Below, piece after piece: positions 44,451 through 55,154 of a stretch of 64,000 nt of DNA (within the stretch, counting starts at the first letter, position 1; every line of letters starts with the position of its first letter). A program made the translations under genes and the position numbers. Origin of the DNA: Ruegeria sp. R14_0 (GTDB lineage: Bacteria > Pseudomonadota > Alphaproteobacteria > Rhodobacterales > Rhodobacteraceae); assembly GCF_017743975.1 (NCBI RefSeq), contig NZ_JAGHRC010000004.1:468618-532617 (forward strand), given 5' to 3'. Under the pieces are notes generated by a model. It saw only the letters and a list, made by a program, of their open reading frames with translations, did not search any database and had not been told where the DNA came from.

Positions 44451-44975
44451 ATGGCCCCAACCTCATATCAGCCCCCCACCCGTGGCGACAAGGCCGATAA
44501 AAGCACACAAAGTCAGTCGGTTGAATCCAACCTGTCGCATACTCAGACGACAGTCGCCAAGCTGCTTGAGGGTAAAGGGGATGCTGTGTTTGCGGTTCGC
44601 CCAAATGACACGATCCATTCGGTCGTCAATACACTCAAGGAAAAGCGGATCGGTGCGGTGGTCGTGACCGACCAGAATGGCACGCTGCAGGGTATCTTGT
44701 CGGAACGCGACATTGTGCGACGCATGGCGGACACGCCCGGCCAAACCCTGCCGCAATCGGTCGAGGATTTGATGACCCGCGAGGTCAAAACCTGCGCACC
44801 GGACGATCTGTTGAACGATGTCCTGAAAACCATGACAGACGGACGGTTCCGTCATATGCCGGTCCTGAGCGACGGTCATCTGCGCGGCGTCATCACAATC
44901 GGAGACGTGGTTCATTTCCGGCTGAAAGAGCTGGAATACGAAGCCCTGCGCATGAAGCAAATGATTGTCGGCTGA
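44451..44975 (+). CDS. CBS-domain protein
   Basis: This 174-aa protein consists of a polar N-terminus of about 30 residues and two CBS motifs forming one Bateman module (VFAVRPNDTIHSVVNTLKEK, IGAVVVTDQNGTLQGILSER, DIVRRM; VKTCAPDDLLNDVLKTMTDG, RFRHMPVLSDGHLRGVITIG, DVV). Such modules bind adenosyl nucleotides such as AMP, ATP or NAD and regulate partners or signal energy state. GAGGAG lies 9 bp before ATG 44451. It is divergent from the apbE side and 85 bp upstream of the epimerase gene. Partner unknown. Confidence 0.9.
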   Translation: MAPTSYQPPTRGDKADKSTQSQSVESNLSHTQTTVAKLLEGKGDAVFAVRPNDTIHSVVNTLKEKRIGAVVVTDQNGTLQGILSERDIVRRMADTPGQTLPQSVEDLMTREVKTCAPDDLLNDVLKTMTDGRFRHMPVLSDGHLRGVITIGDVVHFRLKELEYEALRMKQMIVG

Positions 44976-45060
44976 TACCGTCCAAAGAAAACCCCTTGAC
45001 CTTGGCGGGCCAACAGTATCCCTGATGCGCAAGTTGGTTCGGTTTTAGGTCGAGGGTATA

Positions 45061-46074
45061 GTGAAGCGCGTTCTGATCACGGGTACAGCCGGTTTCATCG
45101 GGTTCCATCTGGCAAAACTATTGCTTGCCGAAGGGTTTCGGGTGCATGGCTTTGACGGCATGACGGACTACTACGACGTCGCCCTCAAGCGCCGCAGGCA
45201 CCAGATGCTGCTTCAGAACCCCGGTTTTTCTGCAACAGAGGATCTGCTGGAAAACCACGAGAAACTGAAGCAGGTGGGGACGGAGTTCCAACCGGACGTG
45301 ATTGTTCACCTCGCAGGTCAGGCGGGCGTACGCTATAGTCTAGAAGACCCGCGCAGCTATATCGACTCGAACATTGTCGGCACTTTCAATGTTATGGAGA
45401 TTGCGCGCGAACATAAGGTCGAGCACCTGTTGATGGCCTCTACATCCTCGGTCTACGGCGCGAATGAGGTGATGCCATTTACCGAAGTTGAAAAGGCAGA
45501 CACGCCTCTGACCATCTACGCCGCCACCAAGAAAGCGAATGAGGCCATGGGCCATTCTTATGCCCATTTGTGGAAACTGCCGACCACTATGTTTCGCTTT
45601 TTCACCGTCTATGGAACGTGGGGCCGACCTGATCTGGCGCTGTACAAATTCGTTGACGCCATTCTGGATGAACGGCCGATCGACATCTACAACCACGGTG
45701 ACATGTATCGCGACTTTACCTATGTCGATGATCTGGTTCGAGGCATCAGGCTGTTGATCGACACCCCGCCTGTGCGCCCCGACAGCCCGGACGAGATCGA
45801 AGAAGGCGACAGCCTGTCGCCCGCGGCCCCATGGCGCGTGGTTAACATCGGCAATGGCGACAAGGTCCGACTGATGGATTTCGTCGAAGCGATCGAGGAC
45901 GCGGTCGGCAAGAAAGCCATTCGAAACTATATGCCGATGCAGATGGGCGATGTTCCTGCGACCTGGGCGAACAACGATCTGCTGCAGCGACTGACCGGTT
46001 ATCGTCCCCAGACCGATTTCAAAGACGGAATCGCCCGTTTCGTAGAATGGTTCCGCGACTACCACGGAAAGTAG
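45061..46074 (+). CDS. UDP-glucuronate 4-epimerase-type NAD-dependent epimerase
   Basis: This 337-aa short-chain dehydrogenase-type enzyme probably turns UDP-glucuronate into UDP-galacturonate. The Rossmann motif is [20 protein letters not shown] at residues 6-25, followed by [32 protein letters not shown], the catalytic YAATKKANE (Tyr and Lys), [20 protein letters not shown] and [14 protein letters not shown]. The segment GVRYSLEDP and [12 protein letters not shown] are typical of LspL/CapI epimerases. Translation starts at GTG with GAGGG upstream. Together with the next gene it should supply uronate sugars for surface polysaccharide or LPS. Confidence 0.9.
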   Translation: MKRVLITGTAGFIGFHLAKLLLAEGFRVHGFDGMTDYYDVALKRRRHQMLLQNPGFSATEDLLENHEKLKQVGTEFQPDVIVHLAGQAGVRYSLEDPRSYIDSNIVGTFNVMEIAREHKVEHLLMASTSSVYGANEVMPFTEVEKADTPLTIYAATKKANEAMGHSYAHLWKLPTTMFRFFTVYGTWGRPDLALYKFVDAILDERPIDIYNHGDMYRDFTYVDDLVRGIRLLIDTPPVRPDSPDEIEEGDSLSPAAPWRVVNIGNGDKVRLMDFVEAIEDAVGKKAIRNYMPMQMGDVPATWANNDLLQRLTGYRPQTDFKDGIARFVEWFRDYHGK

Positions 46075-46087
46075 GCTGAGTTCCCGA

Positions 46088-47371
46088 ATGTTCGAAACAG
46101 ATCCAAACTCTCGCAAAATTGCCGTCATCGGATTGGGTTATGTCGGCCTGCCGCTGGCCGTCGCTTTCGCCAAGATCGGCCCGGTCATCGGCTTTGACAT
46201 CAATGCCGCTCGGATTGAGGCGCTGCGCGCAGGACAGGACAGCACCCAGGAGGTCGAGCCAGAGGATCTGGCAGATGCGAAGGGCCTGACCTTTGCCACG
46301 GACCCGGCCGACCTCGTAGAATGCGACACCTTTATCGTGACCGTCCCAACCCCGATTACCGCGGGCAAACAACCAGATTTGGCGCCCTTGTTGAGCGCCT
46401 CCGAGACGGTTGGAGGCGTTCTGAAAAAAGGGGATCTGGTGATCTATGAATCCACAGTCTATCCCGGTGCAACCGAGGAAGACTGTGTGCCTGTTCTGGA
46501 ACGCGAGTCCGGGCTGACGTTCAATACGGATTTCTTTGCGGGCTACAGTCCCGAACGGATCAACCCCGGCGACAAGACCCACCGAATTTCAGACATCTGC
46601 AAAGTGACATCGGGGTCGATCCCCGAAGTCGCCGATCTGGTCGATGCGCTTTATGCCCGGATCATTGCCGCGGGAACACACAAAGCTGAAAGTATCCGCG
46701 TTGCCGAGGCTGCAAAAGTCATTGAAAACACGCAGCGCGACCTGAACATCGCGTTGGTCAACGAGCTAGCGATGATCTTTGGTCGTATGGGCATCGATAC
46801 CGACGCGGTGTTGCGTGCAGCCGGAACCAAGTGGAATTTCCTGCCCTTCCGTCCTGGTTTGGTGGGGGGTCACTGCATCGGCGTTGACCCCTATTATCTG
46901 ACTCACAAGGCAGAGGCGGTCGGGCATCATCCGCAAATCATCCTGGCCGGTCGGCGATTGAATGACAGTATGGGCAGCTATGTGGTGTCCCAGCTTGTGA
47001 AACGGATGACCCGCGCCAGGATTGATGTGGGATCTGCCCGTGTTCTGGTCATGGGCCTGACTTTTAAGGAAAATTGCCCCGATCTGCGCAACACACGGGT
47101 CGTCGATATCATTGACGAGTTAAAAGACTACGGAATTGCCGTTGATGTTCACGATCCACATGCAGATGCGTCAGCCGCGCAGTCTGAATATGGCATTTCA
47201 CTTGTGGATGCGCCGCAGTCGCACAGCTATGACGGCGTGGTACTGGCGGTCGCACATCAAGAGTTTCTGCACATCGATCCAGCACAAATTCGTGCCTATG
47301 GAAAAGACCCGTGCATCGTTTTCGACGTGAAATCCGTCCTGCCGATCGAAGCCAGCGATCTTCGCTTGTAA
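46088..47371 (+). CDS. UDP-N-acetyl-hexosamine/UDP-glucose-type nucleotide sugar dehydrogenase
   Basis: This 427-aa NAD+-dependent enzyme oxidises C6 of a UDP-sugar in two steps. The N-terminal Rossmann motif is [19 protein letters not shown], followed by [39 protein letters not shown], the central [20 protein letters not shown], catalytic Cys in [13 protein letters not shown] and a C-terminal [19 protein letters not shown]. The [10 protein letters not shown] and [12 protein letters not shown] segments favour the TviB/WbpA type (UDP-HexNAc) over UDP-glucose enzymes. It is 13 bp after the epimerase and shares its operon; a strong terminator follows. Confidence 0.92.
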   Translation: MFETDPNSRKIAVIGLGYVGLPLAVAFAKIGPVIGFDINAARIEALRAGQDSTQEVEPEDLADAKGLTFATDPADLVECDTFIVTVPTPITAGKQPDLAPLLSASETVGGVLKKGDLVIYESTVYPGATEEDCVPVLERESGLTFNTDFFAGYSPERINPGDKTHRISDICKVTSGSIPEVADLVDALYARIIAAGTHKAESIRVAEAAKVIENTQRDLNIALVNELAMIFGRMGIDTDAVLRAAGTKWNFLPFRPGLVGGHCIGVDPYYLTHKAEAVGHHPQIILAGRRLNDSMGSYVVSQLVKRMTRARIDVGSARVLVMGLTFKENCPDLRNTRVVDIIDELKDYGIAVDVHDPHADASAAQSEYGISLVDAPQSHSYDGVVLAVAHQEFLHIDPAQIRAYGKDPCIVFDVKSVLPIEASDLRL

Positions 47372-47376
47372 AAAAA

Positions 47377-47403
47377 ACCGGCGCTCAATGCGCCGGTTTT
47401 TTT
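47377..47403. terminator. Bidirectional terminator between sugar genes and nqrF
   Basis: An 8-bp stem (ACCGGCGC / GCGCCGGT) with a 5-nt loop is flanked by an A-run on the left and a T-run on the right. It ends both the plus-strand sugar operon and the minus-strand nqrF transcript. Confidence 0.93.
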
Positions 47404-47408
47404 GTCAC

Positions 47409-48632
47409 TTATCCGCCGAAGTCGTCTAGCATGATGTCTTCGCGGTCTACACCCAGATCCAGCAGCATGTTGATGACCGACTGGTTCATGATTGGCGGGC
47501 CACACATGTAGAACTCACAATCTTCGGGTGCGGGGTGATTTTTCAGGTATTCTTCGAACAGAACATTGTGGATGAAGCCTGTATAGCCTTTCCAATCGTC
47601 CTCGGGCTGCGCGTCCGACAGGGCCACGTGCCATTCAAAGTTCGGGAACTCAGCAGCCAGCTGATCGAAATCTTCAACAAAGAACATTTCTTTCTTCGAG
47701 CGCGCGCCGTACCAGAACGTGATCTTGCGATCCTTGTTCTTCAGACGCTTGAGCTGGTCGAAGATGTGGCTGCGCATAGGCGCCATACCAGCGCCACCGC
47801 CGATGAAGACCATCTCTTTTTCGGTTTCGCGAGCGAAGAACTCTCCAAACGGACCCGAGATTGTGACCTTGTCACCCGGCTTCAGGTTGAAGATGTACGA
47901 CGACATCTGACCCGGAGGGATACCTTCCGATCCCGGAGGCGGTGAGGCAACCCGGACGTTCAGCATGATCATGCCCTTTTCATCCGGGTAGTTTGCCATC
48001 GAATAGGCACGCTCGATCGGTTCGGCAACAACCGACTCGTACTGCCACAGGTTAAAGCGGTCCCAGTCTTCGCGGTACTCTTCCTCGACATCAAAGTCCG
48101 TGTACTTCAATGCGTGGGCCGGCGCTTCGATCTGGATGTAGCCGCCAGCGCGGAAGTTCACATCCTCGCCTTCCGGCAGATCCAGCGTCAGCGCCTTGAT
48201 GAAGGTCGCCACGTTCTCGTTCGAACGCACCGTACATTCCCACTTTTTGACGCCAAAGACCTCTTCGGGAACTTCGATGTCCATATCCTGCTTAACGGCC
48301 ACCTGACAGGACAAGCGGTCACCACAGGCCGCTTCGCGCTTGGTGATGTGGCTTTCTTCGGTCGGTAGGATCGATCCACCGCCTGAATGCACACGCACAC
48401 GGCACTGTGCACAGGTACCACCGCCGCCGCACGCGGACGGCACAAACAGCTTCTCGGCTGCCAGTGTCTGCAGCAGCTTGCCACCTGCAGGAACCGAAAT
48501 GGTTTTCTCGCCGTTAATGGTTATGTTCACATCTCCGGTCGACACCAATTTCGACCGCGCCGCCATGATGATGGCGACCAGAGCGATAACGATCAGGGTG
48601 AATAGGACGACGCCCAGGCTAAACGTTTCCAT
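47409..48632 (-). CDS. nqrF: Na+-NQR subunit F (NADH entry, 2Fe-2S, FAD)
   Basis: This 407-aa subunit takes electrons from NADH and passes them through FAD to a 2Fe-2S centre. One N-terminal helix ([19 protein letters not shown]) anchors it. The plant-type ferredoxin domain has [14 protein letters not shown] and a later Cys in [12 protein letters not shown]. The reductase domain shows [11 protein letters not shown] for [22 protein letters not shown] for NADH and [16 protein letters not shown] near the end. It is the last gene of the nqrABCDEF operon. Confidence 0.98.
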   Translation of the reverse strand: METFSLGVVLFTLIVIALVAIIMAARSKLVSTGDVNITINGEKTISVPAGGKLLQTLAAEKLFVPSACGGGGTCAQCRVRVHSGGGSILPTEESHITKREAACGDRLSCQVAVKQDMDIEVPEEVFGVKKWECTVRSNENVATFIKALTLDLPEGEDVNFRAGGYIQIEAPAHALKYTDFDVEEEYREDWDRFNLWQYESVVAEPIERAYSMANYPDEKGMIMLNVRVASPPPGSEGIPPGQMSSYIFNLKPGDKVTISGPFGEFFARETEKEMVFIGGGAGMAPMRSHIFDQLKRLKNKDRKITFWYGARSKKEMFFVEDFDQLAAEFPNFEWHVALSDAQPEDDWKGYTGFIHNVLFEEYLKNHPAPEDCEFYMCGPPIMNQSVINMLLDLGVDREDIMLDDFGG

Positions 48633-48642
48633 CGACGCCTCC

Positions 48643-49250
48643 TTACAGCTTCACGCCCGAGAAGGACATAAAGGCCATCGCCATCAGTCCCGCGGTGATG
48701 AAGGTGATACCAAGACCCTGCAGACCATCCGGAATGTCCGAGTACTTCAGTTTTTCGCGCACGCCCGCCATAGCAGTGATCGCCAGTGCCCAGCCAAAGC
48801 CGGAAGACAGACCATAGGTCGCGGCCTCGGCAAAGTTATAGTCACGCTCGACCATGAACAGCGAGCCACCCAGGATGGCGCAGTTCACCGTGATCAGCGG
48901 CAGGAAGATCCCCAGCGCGTTGTAGAGCGGCGGGAAATACTTATCCAAGACCATCTCAAGGATCTGAACCATCGCCGCGATCACGCCGATATACGAGATC
49001 AGGCCAAGGAAGGTCAGGTCCACATCTGGGAACCCGGCCCAGGCCAGCGCACCCGGCTTCAACAGGTAGTTGAGCAACAGGTTGTTCGTGGGCACGGTGA
49101 TCGCCTGAACGACCATCACAGAAATACCCAGGCCCAGCGCGGTCGAAATCTTCTTGGATACGGCGATGAAGGTACACATGCCGAGAAAGAAGCTAAGCGC
49201 GAGGTTTTCAACAAAGATGGCCTTTACGGCCAGGGAAATCAGACCTTCCA

Positions 49251-49251
<1 letters not shown>
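48643..49251 (-). CDS. nqrE: Na+-NQR subunit E
   Basis: This 202-aa membrane subunit has six hydrophobic helices and the conserved start [20 protein letters not shown] and centre [20 protein letters not shown]. The Cys in [12 protein letters not shown] and in TVNCAILGG, with their nqrD counterparts, hold the intramembrane iron centre. It pairs with NqrD in inverted topology. The stop is 10 bp before nqrF, and its start touches the nqrD stop. Confidence 0.98.
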
Positions 49252-49903
<652 letters not shown>

Positions 49904-49904
<1 letters not shown>

Positions 49905-50719
49905 CAGAGTTCTCCTGCTTGCAGTTTGGCCAGGAACGGAGCGTAGCCCGCGTCACCCATCCAGAATTTCACCAGGTTATCGACACCAACCGAGGTCAGC
50001 GTGGCGCCGGCCAGCGCGTCGATATAGAAATCGGGGCCAGCGGCGGGTTGCGATTTGGCGACGGTGATTTGCAGATCGCCCGCGTCATCACGCAGCTTTT
50101 TACCGTTCCACAGCGCTTTCCAGCGCGGGTTGTCCACCTCGGCACCAAGGCCCGGGGTTTCACCATGCTGATAGAATTGCAGGCCGTAGATATCGTTGCC
50201 GTTGTTTTCCAAAGCGATGAAGCCGTACAGAGTGGACCACAGACCGTAGCCATGCAGCGGCAGGATCACCTTGTCCAAAGCACCGGAATCGTCGCGCAGC
50301 AGATAGACAACACGGTACAGGGCCTTGCGACCAATACCGGCAGGGTCATCGTCCAGCGCAACGCTCAGGTCCGGGTCGCTGGCGGCGGCCAGATCGTCGA
50401 AGGTGGCTGGATCGAACTTGTCGTCCACAAACTCGCCGGTCGACAGTTCCAGCACATGCGGTTCGAACGCGGCAAAAGCCTCGGACACGTCAGTGCCAGG
50501 TTCGTAAACGCCGGCAACCTGTAGAACGTTGATCTGCTTGTCCCTCAGCGCGTTGGCTTCCTGCACAGGGCGCAGGCTTACGGCTGCAGCCGACACGACC
50601 ATCGAAGCCACAAGACACACAGCGACAGCGATAAAGATCGTCTTGCCAACCGAGTCCGGCGAGGCCGCCAGAAACTTGGCAATCGCGCCTTTGGGTTCTG
50701 GGGATTGCGTATCAGACAT
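49904..50719 (-). CDS. nqrC: Na+-NQR subunit C
   Basis: This 271-aa subunit has one N-terminal helix ([20 protein letters not shown]) and a periplasmic FMN-binding domain. The FMN-carrying Thr lies in [17 protein letters not shown], the ApbE recognition site. Other marks are [38 protein letters not shown] and a short linker [10 protein letters not shown]. It passes electrons between the NqrD/E iron and NqrB. The stop overlaps nqrD and the start overlaps nqrB. Confidence 0.98.
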
Positions 50720-51920
50720 GGCGACGCGCCCTCCGTTTGATGTTTGCCTGAACGACGAAGTAGTCGATCAGCGGTGCAAAGACGTTACCGAACAGGATTG
50801 CCAGCATCATGCCTTCGGGGAAAGCCGGGTTCACAACACGGATCAACACAACCATGATACCGATCAGCGCGCCGTAAATATAGCGGCCCATGTTGGTGTG
50901 GCTTGCCGAAACAGGCTCGGTCACCATGAAGGCCAGACCAAAGGCGTACCCGCCGACAACGATGTGCCAGTACCACGGCATCGCAAACATCGGGTTGGTG
51001 TCCGATCCGATCAGGTTGAACAGCAGCGTCAGACCAATGGTCCCTGCCAGACAGCCAACAATCAGACGATAATTGGCGATCCGCGTTGTCAGCAGGAAGG
51101 CCAGACCGATCAGACAGGCCAGGGTCGATGTCTCCCCGAAACTGCCCTGCATCTGACCCAGGAACGCATTCCACCAGGTCAGCCCTTCGGTCGCCAGCGC
51201 CTGAAAGCCGTCCGAGGCCGAAACAGACAGCGCCGTCGCGCCCGAGAACCCGTCAACTGGTGTCCAAACGGTGTCGCCCGACATGTTCGCAGGGTATGCG
51301 AAATACAGGAACGCACGTCCTACAAGCGCAGGGTTCAGGAAGTTCTTACCAGTGCCGCCAAAGACTTCTTTACCGATAACCACGCCGAAAATGATGCCCA
51401 ACGCGACCTGCCACAGAGGGGCAGAAGCGGGCATGATCAACGTGTAAAGCATTGAGGTCACAAGGAAGCCTTCGTTGACCTCATGGCCGCGAACGGTTGC
51501 AAAGATGACCTCAAAAATACCACCGGCGACCAGCGTCGTGATGTAGATCGGCAGGAAGTACATCAGGCCATGCATGAAACAGGCAAAGATGCTGTCAGGG
51601 TTCAGCGAGATACCAAACATCTGCAGGATGGCGATCCGCCAGCCGGTAGCAGAATCCGGGCCAAGAGCGGCAATCGCCGAGTTGGCCTGATAGCCAGTAT
51701 TGTACATCCCCCAAAGGATACATGGGATCGTCGCGATCACGACATAGGTCATGATCCGCTTCATATCCACGTAGGACCGTGCATGGGGAGCGACGGTGGT
51801 TACGGTTTTCGGAGTGTAGATGAAGCTTTCCACCATCTCGTAGATGGGGAAGTACTTCTCGTACTTGCCGCCCTTGGTAAAGTTCGGCTCAATCCGGTCA
51901 AAGAAGTTGCGCAAACCCAT
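50712..51920 (-). CDS. nqrB: Na+-NQR subunit B
   Basis: This 402-aa subunit is the main membrane and sodium-translocating part, with about ten helices. The covalent FMN site is the Thr in VDGFSGATALSVS, the ApbE target. Other family marks are RSYVDMKRIMTYVVIATIPC, HEVNEGFLVTSMLYTLIMPA and FGGTGKNFLNPALVGRAFLY. It also binds riboflavin and ubiquinone in known complexes. It lies 5 bp after nqrA and overlaps nqrC by 8 bp. Confidence 0.98.
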   Translation of the reverse strand: MGLRNFFDRIEPNFTKGGKYEKYFPIYEMVESFIYTPKTVTTVAPHARSYVDMKRIMTYVVIATIPCILWGMYNTGYQANSAIAALGPDSATGWRIAILQMFGISLNPDSIFACFMHGLMYFLPIYITTLVAGGIFEVIFATVRGHEVNEGFLVTSMLYTLIMPASAPLWQVALGIIFGVVIGKEVFGGTGKNFLNPALVGRAFLYFAYPANMSGDTVWTPVDGFSGATALSVSASDGFQALATEGLTWWNAFLGQMQGSFGETSTLACLIGLAFLLTTRIANYRLIVGCLAGTIGLTLLFNLIGSDTNPMFAMPWYWHIVVGGYAFGLAFMVTEPVSASHTNMGRYIYGALIGIMVVLIRVVNPAFPEGMMLAILFGNVFAPLIDYFVVQANIKRRARRHV

Positions 51921-51925
51921 TCGGA

Positions 51926-53269
51926 TCAGCCCTCCTTTTCAATCTTGGTCAGGCAGTCGCGCAGCGCCAGCCCATATTCATATTTCGCCGGACAGGCAAA
52001 GCCGACAAGGCCCAGATCCTCTTCGTCCAGCTCCAGCGCACCCAGCGCCTGTGCAGTATCTGTGTCCATCACCAGCAATGCGCGCAGCAGCTGGGTCGGC
52101 AGATAGTCCTGCGGCATCAGCTGCTCGAACGTGCCGGTCGGCACCATTGCGCGACGTCCACCGTTCAGGTTGGACGTGAATGAGAACAGTTTCTTGGCAA
52201 AAGCCGAACCCAAAACCGGCTGAACCGCGTATTTCGACGGCATCGGAAGGATCCAGCCCAGCGTGTGCTGGTCATGATCTTCGCGGATGACGCTGATCTG
52301 ACGGGCGAAACGGCCCAGATAGGCCTCTGGCCCCTCTGCGTGGCGACCTGACAGGATCGAGCCGGAAATCACGCGGGCGGTTCCATCGACATTGATCTCA
52401 TTACGGGTCAGGTCGTCGGTCGAGGCACCCATCACGGTACGGATCAGACGCGGCTGCCGCGCACCGGGGCCCGACAGGGCCACCACGATGTTCGGATCAA
52501 GGTGACCGGTCTGCATCAGGCGGCCGATCGCGATGACATCCTGGTATCCGATCGTCCAAACCTGCTTCTCGCCAGCCAGCGGCTCGAGAAAATGGATATG
52601 TGTTCCGGCCAAACCTGCGGGGTGCGGGCCAGAGAAAGCCGCCGCTTCGACACCCGGAACATCTGCGCCCGGAAGTGCGTCGCCGTCTTTCTGACAGAGA
52701 TAAGTCTTACCGTCGGTCAACTTGGCAATGGCGCTCAGGCCCGCAGCAAAGGCGTCGCCCGCATCTTGAATGATCGTCGCAGCGTCGGCGGACAGCGGCT
52801 CACTGTCCATGGCAGTCACGAAAATGGCGGCGGGTGTGGTGCCTGGCACGGCCATCTTGGAATAGGGACGCGTGCGGAACGCAGTCCAAAGACCAGCGGC
52901 ACACAGGCGTTCGGTCACGCCCTCGGCGGTATCCCCGTTGCCGACGCCTGAGAAGTCCAGACCTGTGTCGTTGACGTCCGAAACCTCGATCACGACGCTC
53001 TGCAAAACCCGGCGCGCGCCGCGATTGATGGCAACGACCTTGCCGCTGAGGGGCGCGACCATCATCGCCTCGGGCACGTCCTTGTGGCAGAACAGCGGTG
53101 TGCCCCGCTGAACCTCGTCACCTTCCTGTACCAGCATGCGTGGTTTCAGGCCCAAGTAGTCGGCCCCCAAAACCCCAACTGAGCTGAATTCAGGACCCGG
53201 TTGGATTTTTTGCTCTGGCGCGCCTTGCACCGGCAGTTCCAACCCTTTTTTCAGTTTGAAAGTTTGCAT
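51926..53269 (-). CDS. nqrA: Na+-NQR subunit A
   Basis: This 447-aa cytoplasmic subunit binds quinone at the head of the operon. It starts MQTFKLKKGLELPVQGAP, with VLGADYLGLKPRMLVQEGDE and VQRGTPLFCHKD, then FRTRPYSKMAVPG, IHFLEPLAGEKQVWTIGYQD and the C-terminal part LGLVGFACPAKYEYGLAL. ATG 53269 fits the family start; the frame upstream to 53305 does not. The 288-bp spacer to the divergent methyltransferase gene should hold the nqr promoter; no clear operator is seen. Confidence 0.97.
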   Translation of the reverse strand: MQTFKLKKGLELPVQGAPEQKIQPGPEFSSVGVLGADYLGLKPRMLVQEGDEVQRGTPLFCHKDVPEAMMVAPLSGKVVAINRGARRVLQSVVIEVSDVNDTGLDFSGVGNGDTAEGVTERLCAAGLWTAFRTRPYSKMAVPGTTPAAIFVTAMDSEPLSADAATIIQDAGDAFAAGLSAIAKLTDGKTYLCQKDGDALPGADVPGVEAAAFSGPHPAGLAGTHIHFLEPLAGEKQVWTIGYQDVIAIGRLMQTGHLDPNIVVALSGPGARQPRLIRTVMGASTDDLTRNEINVDGTARVISGSILSGRHAEGPEAYLGRFARQISVIREDHDQHTLGWILPMPSKYAVQPVLGSAFAKKLFSFTSNLNGGRRAMVPTGTFEQLMPQDYLPTQLLRALLVMDTDTAQALGALELDEEDLGLVGFACPAKYEYGLALRDCLTKIEKEG

Positions 53270-53557
53270 GTCGCTACGGTCTTCCAAGCCTCTTTCCTGC
53301 AACACGTCGTTCCCACCACCCTATAGTGGCACAAAACAACCTGTATGTGGGAGCCTGCGAGCAGAAAAAGGCGCATAGCACCTGTTCCCAATCCAAGCTT
53401 CGTTTTGATCAGGCACCCTTTACGCGGGGACGGTGCTAAACGCAAACCCGTTACCGACGAAAATACCGATTAATTGTCAAATTCCTTTGAAGGGTCGCAT
53501 TTCGGCCCAATGAAATTGCATATCGCGCCTGCCAAGCTTCCGGTGTAAGCACCGGGG

Positions 53558-54673
53558 ATGGAACAAAACGACGATTTTGAAATCTTTTTGATAGCCACGC
53601 CCGGTCTCGAAGCACCCTTGCATGCCGAGGCAGTCGAACAGGGATTCGCAGCCGCAAAACCTGTCCCCGGCGGTGTAACCTGCCGCGGGGGCTGGCAGGA
53701 AGTCTGGCGTGCCAACCTATGCCTGCGTGGGGCGAACAAGGTTTTGGTGCGATTGGGCGGGTTCCCGGCCGTCCACCTGGCACAGCTGGACAAAAGGTCG
53801 CGCAAGTTCCCTTGGGCCGAGTTCCTGCGCCCCGACGTACCGGTAAGGGTCGAAGCAACCAGCCGAAAGTCCCGAATCTATCACGCGGGTGCGGCGCGTC
53901 AGCGGGTTGAGACCGCGATTACTGAGACCCTGGGCGCTCCGATCGCGCCTGATGCCGCGCTGCGCGTCCTTCTGCGCATTGAAAAAGACATCTGCACGTT
54001 TTCCATAGACAGCTCGGGCGAGCCTTTGCACAAACGCGGGCACAAACCGGCCGTGGCCAAGGCCCCGATGCGAGAAACGATGGCCGCAATGTTCTTGCGC
54101 GAATGCGGGTATGACGGGTCAGAACCCATCCTGGACCCGATGTGCGGGTCTGGCACATTTGTCATTGAGGCTGCCGAGATCGCATCAGGGCTGCGCCCAG
54201 GCCGGTCCCGCAGCTTTGCGTTCGAGAACTTGGTGAGCTTTGACCCGAACCTCTGGTCGTCCATGCAACAGCAGGATCATTCGGCCAAGCCAGACGTTAT
54301 CTTTCATGGATCGGACCGCAATGCAGGAGCGATAGAGGCGTCCATAAAAAACGCAGAGCGCGCCGGAGTTGCCGACATTACAGTGTTTCAAACCCGGTCA
54401 GTCAGCGACATCAAGCCCCCACAGGGTCCAGCTGGTCTGGTCATCGTAAACCCCCCCTACGGCGCACGGATCGGCGACGAAAAACGCCTGCGGTCCGTCT
54501 ACGGCAGTCTGGGAAAAACACTGCAGTCCCGCTTTAAAGGTTGGCGGGTTGGCATCGTTACAAGTAACGCAAACCTGGCAAGATCGACCCGTTTGCCGTT
54601 GCTGCCACCCGGCCCGGTTGTCGATCACGGCGGCACCAAAATCCGCTTGTACCGAACCGACCCCCTGACCTGA
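53558..54673 (+). CDS. THUMP-domain class I SAM-dependent RNA methyltransferase (RlmL-type)
   Basis: This 371-aa enzyme methylates guanine N2 in 23S rRNA or a related site. The N-terminal THUMP-ferredoxin-like part (residues 1-160: FEIFLIATPGLEAPLHAEAV, ANLCLRGANKVLVRLGGF, SIDSSGEPLHKRGHKPAVAK) leads to AAMFLRECGYDGSEPILDP and MCGSGTFVIEAAEIASGLRP for SAM binding, and NPPYGARIGDEK, the catalytic motif. It corresponds to the N-terminal half of E. coli RlmL; the RlmK half is absent. ATG 53558 is 288 bp from the nqrA start on the other strand. Exact base target unknown. Confidence 0.9.
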   Translation: MEQNDDFEIFLIATPGLEAPLHAEAVEQGFAAAKPVPGGVTCRGGWQEVWRANLCLRGANKVLVRLGGFPAVHLAQLDKRSRKFPWAEFLRPDVPVRVEATSRKSRIYHAGAARQRVETAITETLGAPIAPDAALRVLLRIEKDICTFSIDSSGEPLHKRGHKPAVAKAPMRETMAAMFLRECGYDGSEPILDPMCGSGTFVIEAAEIASGLRPGRSRSFAFENLVSFDPNLWSSMQQQDHSAKPDVIFHGSDRNAGAIEASIKNAERAGVADITVFQTRSVSDIKPPQGPAGLVIVNPPYGARIGDEKRLRSVYGSLGKTLQSRFKGWRVGIVTSNANLARSTRLPLLPPGPVVDHGGTKIRLYRTDPLT

Positions 54674-54765
54674 AACGCCTTGGAAGCCAGTGCACAATTC
54701 GCATCCACCACTTCAAAATGCCTCTTGCACATCCAAAACCGCAGGTATAGATCACCCGCCACGGT

Positions 54766-54842
54766 CGGAGTGTAGCTCAGCCTGGTAGAGCACTGTCTTC
54801 GGGAGGCAGGGGTCGGAGGTTCGAATCCTCTCACTCCGACCA
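54766..54842 (+). tRNA. tRNA-Pro (anticodon CGG)
   Basis: The 77-nt sequence folds as a cloverleaf: acceptor CGGAGTG with CACTCCG, D-arm GCTC/GAGC, anticodon arm CTGTC/GGCAG around loop TTCGGGA, and a T-arm closing GGTTCGAATCC. The 3' CCA is encoded. The anticodon CGG reads CCG proline codons. Confidence 0.97.
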
Positions 54843-55154
54843 ATAAAACAAGGGGCCAAATGCAGAGATATTTTGCCTTTTGACCAATCAACTTACCTTT
54901 TCGCTAACTAAAGTTACCTCGGCTAGCCTGACGCGTTGTTAGTTTTAATCGCAATTTGAACTAACGGTGAGGAGCGGCCCATTTCTGCCGTTGGTCAACT
55001 GGTCAAGATGCTGAGCTGCAGCCCGCCAAACCAGACCTTGGCTTTTAGAGAACTATATCGTTCTCACAGCCGGAAACCGGAGGATGTACGTCTCACATTA
55101 AGGGGCGGCTTTGGTTTTCCACGGTTGAAATTGCTCGAGCCCCAGTTCAATCCA
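54843..55154. other. Gene-free stretch after tRNA-Pro
   Basis: This 312-bp region has no supported gene. It holds TAACTAAAGTTA at 54905-54916 and a GTTAGTT / AACTAAC inverted repeat at 54938-54944 and 54959-54965. A 51-codon frame at 55008-55163 has no recognisable product. No integrase or att duplication of the tRNA end is visible. Confidence 0.5.

Noticed and set aside
54625..54891. Minus-strand frame running across tRNA-Pro
   Set aside because: It is antisense to the tRNA and to the methyltransferase end; the apparent protein is a translation of tRNA sequence.
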